Shown here piece by piece: positions 37,775-40,283 of a stretch of DNA of 40,283 bases; within the stretch, counting starts at the first letter, position 1, and each line of letters opens with the position of its first letter. This DNA is from SIG672 sp045535095 (GTDB lineage: Bacteria > Bacillota > Clostridia > Oscillospirales > CAG-272): assembly GCA_045535095.1 (NCBI GenBank), contig JAZSKY010000026.1, positions 1 to 40,283 on the forward strand. The letters are read 5' to 3'. Under the pieces are notes generated by a model, which saw only the letters and a program-made list of their open reading frames with translations, was not told the DNA's origin and did not search any database. Position numbers and translations under genes: made by a program.

Positions 37775-39178
37775 ATGAAAGAATACAGAAGAGAAGAAAG
37801 AGACCTTCTTGCAGGTAAGATAGACGCCTGCCACAATATCCACTTTACGGGTATCGGCGGTATCAGCATGTCCACTCTTGCCGCTCTTGCAAGGGAGAGA
37901 GGATTCGAGGTCACGGGCTCCGACCGTTCGCAGAGCGATATATGCCTCGCCCTTGAAAAGAAGGGAATAAAGATAACCTACGGCCACGTGGCTGAGAGCG
38001 CTGATAAGTGCGACGTCCTCGTTTATACAGCGGCGGTCGATGAGACTAACCCCGAGATCGCACGCGCTATCGAGAGAGGAATTTTGCTCGTCTCGCGCGC
38101 GGCATTCCTCGGATATCTTATGAGAGATTATAAAAACCGCGTCGGCGTTTCGGGTACTCACGGAAAGACGACCACGACAGCCCTCATCTCGCACATTCTT
38201 CTCGAGGCAGGATGTGATCCGACGGTTGCAAACGGAGCGGTCATTCCCGAGATCGGCGGAGCTTATAAAATAGGCTCGAAGGCGCACTTTATTTATGAAT
38301 CGTGCGAGTATAAGGACTCCTTTCTCTCGTTTGATCCTACTCTCGCGGTAATTACCAATATCGAGCTTGACCATACCGACTATTTCGAGTCGCTTGAAGC
38401 GATAATAAACTCGTTCTCAAAGGCGATCGCCGATGCTGAAACGGTGGTTGCAAATATTGACAACGCAAACGTTCTCGAGGCTCTTAAGGGCTTTGGCGGA
38501 AGAGTTGTCGGCATCTCGCTCGGCAATTCGCAGGCCGATTACTATGCAAGCGACCTCAGATACGAGTACGGCTGCGGAAGATACACCTTCTGCCATCGCG
38601 GAGAAAAGCTTTGCGACGTTTCTCTCCCCGTTATCGGATCGTTCAACGTTTATAACTCGCTTTGCGCGGCGGCGGTGGCGCATATATGCGGCGTGTCGCC
38701 CGAGGTGATCGCGTCGGCATCGTCAACCTTCGTTGGAGCGAAAAGACGCTTTGAATGTAAGGCAAGAGTGGGCGGAATCGCCGTTTACGATGACTACGCA
38801 CACCATCCGTCCGAAATAAGCGCAACTCTTGAGGGTGCGTCCAGACTCGGATATAATAAGATATACTGCATCTTCCAGCCGCACACCTATTCGAGAACGC
38901 ACGATCTGCTCGACGGATTTGAAAAGGCGTTTTCGCAGGCGGATACGGTCATCTTTGCCGATATATACGCGGCGCGTGAGGTCGATACGCTCGGCGTTTC
39001 GTCCAAAACGCTTGCGAACGATATAGGCCAGCTCTATTTCCCCTCGTTTGAGGAGATAGCCGATTATCTTCTTGAAAACGCAAAGGCAGGCGACCTCGTT
39101 ATCACGATGGGCGCAGGCGACGTATATAAAACAGGAAATATACTTATAGAAAAGCTTAAAGGAAAGTATGGCGTGTAA
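37775..39178 (+). CDS. murC: UDP-N-acetylmuramate--L-alanine ligase
   Basis: A 467-residue Mur ligase that adds L-alanine to UDP-MurNAc, the first amino acid of the peptidoglycan stem. The N-terminal Rossmann region has HFTGIGGISMSTLA (residues 20-33), the ATP loop VGVSGTHGKTTTTA lies near 119-132, the Mur signature ESCEYKDSF near 177 and DDYAHHPSEI near 331. ATG 37775 is chosen over GTG 37769 because GAGAGG lies five bases upstream of it. hslO follows after 30 bases, on the same transcript. Confidence 0.96.
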   Translation: MKEYRREERDLLAGKIDACHNIHFTGIGGISMSTLAALARERGFEVTGSDRSQSDICLALEKKGIKITYGHVAESADKCDVLVYTAAVDETNPEIARAIERGILLVSRAAFLGYLMRDYKNRVGVSGTHGKTTTTALISHILLEAGCDPTVANGAVIPEIGGAYKIGSKAHFIYESCEYKDSFLSFDPTLAVITNIELDHTDYFESLEAIINSFSKAIADAETVVANIDNANVLEALKGFGGRVVGISLGNSQADYYASDLRYEYGCGRYTFCHRGEKLCDVSLPVIGSFNVYNSLCAAAVAHICGVSPEVIASASSTFVGAKRRFECKARVGGIAVYDDYAHHPSEISATLEGASRLGYNKIYCIFQPHTYSRTHDLLDGFEKAFSQADTVIFADIYAAREVDTLGVSSKTLANDIGQLYFPSFEEIADYLLENAKAGDLVITMGAGDVYKTGNILIEKLKGKYGV

Positions 39179-39208
39179 AAAACGCGCATAATATAGAAAG
39201 GTAAGAAA

Positions 39209-40087
39209 ATGGCAAATATACTCAGAGGCTTAACTTGTGACGGATCGGCGCAGATCCTCGTTATAAATTCAACCGATATGGTATCGGAGGCGGCAAGAAT
39301 CCATAACTGTGCGCCTACCGCGGCTGCAGCCTTCGGCAGAGTCCTCACTGCAACCTCTCTTATGGGAACTACTCTCAAGAATAAGGGAAATAATATTACT
39401 GTAAACTTCAGAGGAGACGGCCCCTGCGGTCATATTCTCGCAGTTTCCGACTATATGGGTAACGTGAAGGGATACGTTCAGAATCCCGGAACCGATATTC
39501 CGAGAAAGGATAACGGAAAAATAGACGTGTCGGGCGCTGTCGGAAAGGGGACACTTAACGTGGTTAAGGACGTCGGCGAAAAGGAACCCTACATAGGCGT
39601 TACCAATATCGTCAGCGGAGAGATCGCCGAGGACGTTTCGTCCTACTATGCAGAGAGCGAGCAGATTCCTACCGTTGTTTCTCTCGGCGTTCTCGTTCGT
39701 CCTAACGGAGGCATTATTGCGTCGGGCGGAATTATCATTCAGCTTCTCCCCTTTGCCGCAGAGGATACGATCGCGAAGATCGAAAAAAATCTTCCTGCGA
39801 TAAGCGGAATCTCGGGCCTCTTTAAAGAGGGCAGGAGCAATAAGGAAATCGCCGATATTGCGCTTGAAGGAATTGACTACGACGTGTTCGATGAGTACGA
39901 GGTAGCCTATAAGTGCGACTGCTCTCGTGATAGAATGGGCAGAGCGCTGCTCACACTTAACCCGGTTGACCTCTATAATATACTCGTAGAGGACGGAGAG
40001 ATCGAGGTCGGCTGTCAATTTTGTAATAATAAATACTCATTTAAAGGCGCAGATATCGAAGAAATAAGAAAAAACGAAAAAAAATAA
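39209..40087 (+). CDS. hslO: redox-regulated chaperone Hsp33
   Basis: A 292-residue Hsp33, a holdase switched on by oxidation and unfolding. The N-terminal domain shows RIHNCAPTAAAAFGRVLTA and TVNFRGDGPCGHILAVSD. The C-terminal zinc switch has both cysteine pairs: C-D-C in YKCDCSRDRM near 230 and C-Q-F-C in GCQFCNNKY near 268. The length is typical. GAAAGGTAAG precedes the ATG. Confidence 0.95.
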   Translation: MANILRGLTCDGSAQILVINSTDMVSEAARIHNCAPTAAAAFGRVLTATSLMGTTLKNKGNNITVNFRGDGPCGHILAVSDYMGNVKGYVQNPGTDIPRKDNGKIDVSGAVGKGTLNVVKDVGEKEPYIGVTNIVSGEIAEDVSSYYAESEQIPTVVSLGVLVRPNGGIIASGGIIIQLLPFAAEDTIAKIEKNLPAISGISGLFKEGRSNKEIADIALEGIDYDVFDEYEVAYKCDCSRDRMGRALLTLNPVDLYNILVEDGEIEVGCQFCNNKYSFKGADIEEIRKNEKK

Positions 40088-40168
40088 AAATTTTTTTTCA
40101 AACCAGAATTTCCTAAACCCTTGATTTGACGGGCTTTTTCAAGGTTTTTCTTAGGTTTGGACATAGAA

Positions 40169-40215
40169 TTTCCCTTAAAATTTCCCTTACGAGAAATTTT
40201 AAGGGAAAGTTTTTT
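40169..40215 (+). terminator. terminator downstream of hslO
   Basis: TTTCCCTTAAAATTTC pairs perfectly with GAAATTTTAAGGGAAA around an 8-base loop, then a T run. Before it (40110-40157) CCTTGA/TCAAGG and CCTAA/TTAGG form a weaker stem. 40216-40283 shows no gene. Confidence 0.85.
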
Positions 40216-40283
40216 GCTTAAATGCTGTTGATTTTGATGATTTTAAGGGAAGGTTTTGAGGCTTAACCGGTCTCTAATTTGTC

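Overview
The window reads as chromosomal DNA of a low-to-mid GC member of the Bacillota (class Clostridia), most likely an uncultured gut-type species. Supporting signs are the ylxM-ffh-rpsP-khpA cluster, spoVG, an Hsp33-type hslO, strong AGGAGG ribosome binding sites, many near-consensus sigma-A promoters with 17-bp spacers, and abundant lipoproteins with Asp/Gly/Asn-rich linkers. Small palindromic repeats of the kind that litter gut Clostridia genomes are also present. Genus cannot be assigned from the sequence alone.

Layout. 1-2600 (minus): ylxM, ffh, rpsP and khpA under one consensus promoter. 2700-7410 (plus): a surface-anchored LamG-like protein with a frameshift, then a NUDIX-mntP-SIS-GNAT run; the SIS gene also carries a one-base frameshift. 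7416-7904: a DUF559 nuclease-like gene bracketed by inverted structured repeats. 7950-9962 (minus): mnmM and mnmE, two steps of one tRNA wobble-uridine pathway, divergent from glyA (10114). 11457-14863: two lipoproteins with nearly the same signal peptide, one of them an orphan solute-binding protein. 15055-19924: secA and two related membrane proteins. 20029-20819: a small unknown gene and a family-4 uracil-DNA glycosylase. 20856-21380 (minus): a small membrane protein. 21381-22004: a repeat-rich gap holding a duplicated 3' scrap of the GGGtGRT gene. 22005-29343 (minus): a five-gene operon of a YwaF-like membrane protein, ABC ATPase, ABC permease and two Ig-domain surface proteins. 29344-30693: an accessory gap with two RNA cassettes and a tiny Cys-rich secreted peptide. 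30694-32428 (minus): the GGGtGRT gene and a NifU/IscU-like scaffold gene, divergent from a galactokinase-family gene (32710). 34070-36997: walJ-like hydrolase, rlmH and a WG-repeat membrane protein, then a 34-bp tandem array. 37298-40087: spoVG (minus), murC and hslO (plus).

The most unusual part is 29740-30620. Two separate structured RNAs start from near-identical promoter boxes (both with ATATGATATAAT and a GCC start). RNA 1 is an 80-nt three-arm fold closed by a perfect 10-bp helix. RNA 2 is about 230 nt, closed by a perfect 14-bp helix, with a 16-bp alternative pairing and an intrinsic terminator, followed at once by a well-placed ribosome binding site and a 51-codon gene for a secreted CxxCxGxG peptide. 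That order (leader, competing pairing, terminator, small gene) is the order of a riboswitch or attenuator. I recognise neither RNA as a known class. A second candidate is the DUF559 unit at 7416-7904, whose flanking repeats show compensatory base changes and supply the gene's own Shine-Dalgarno sequence.
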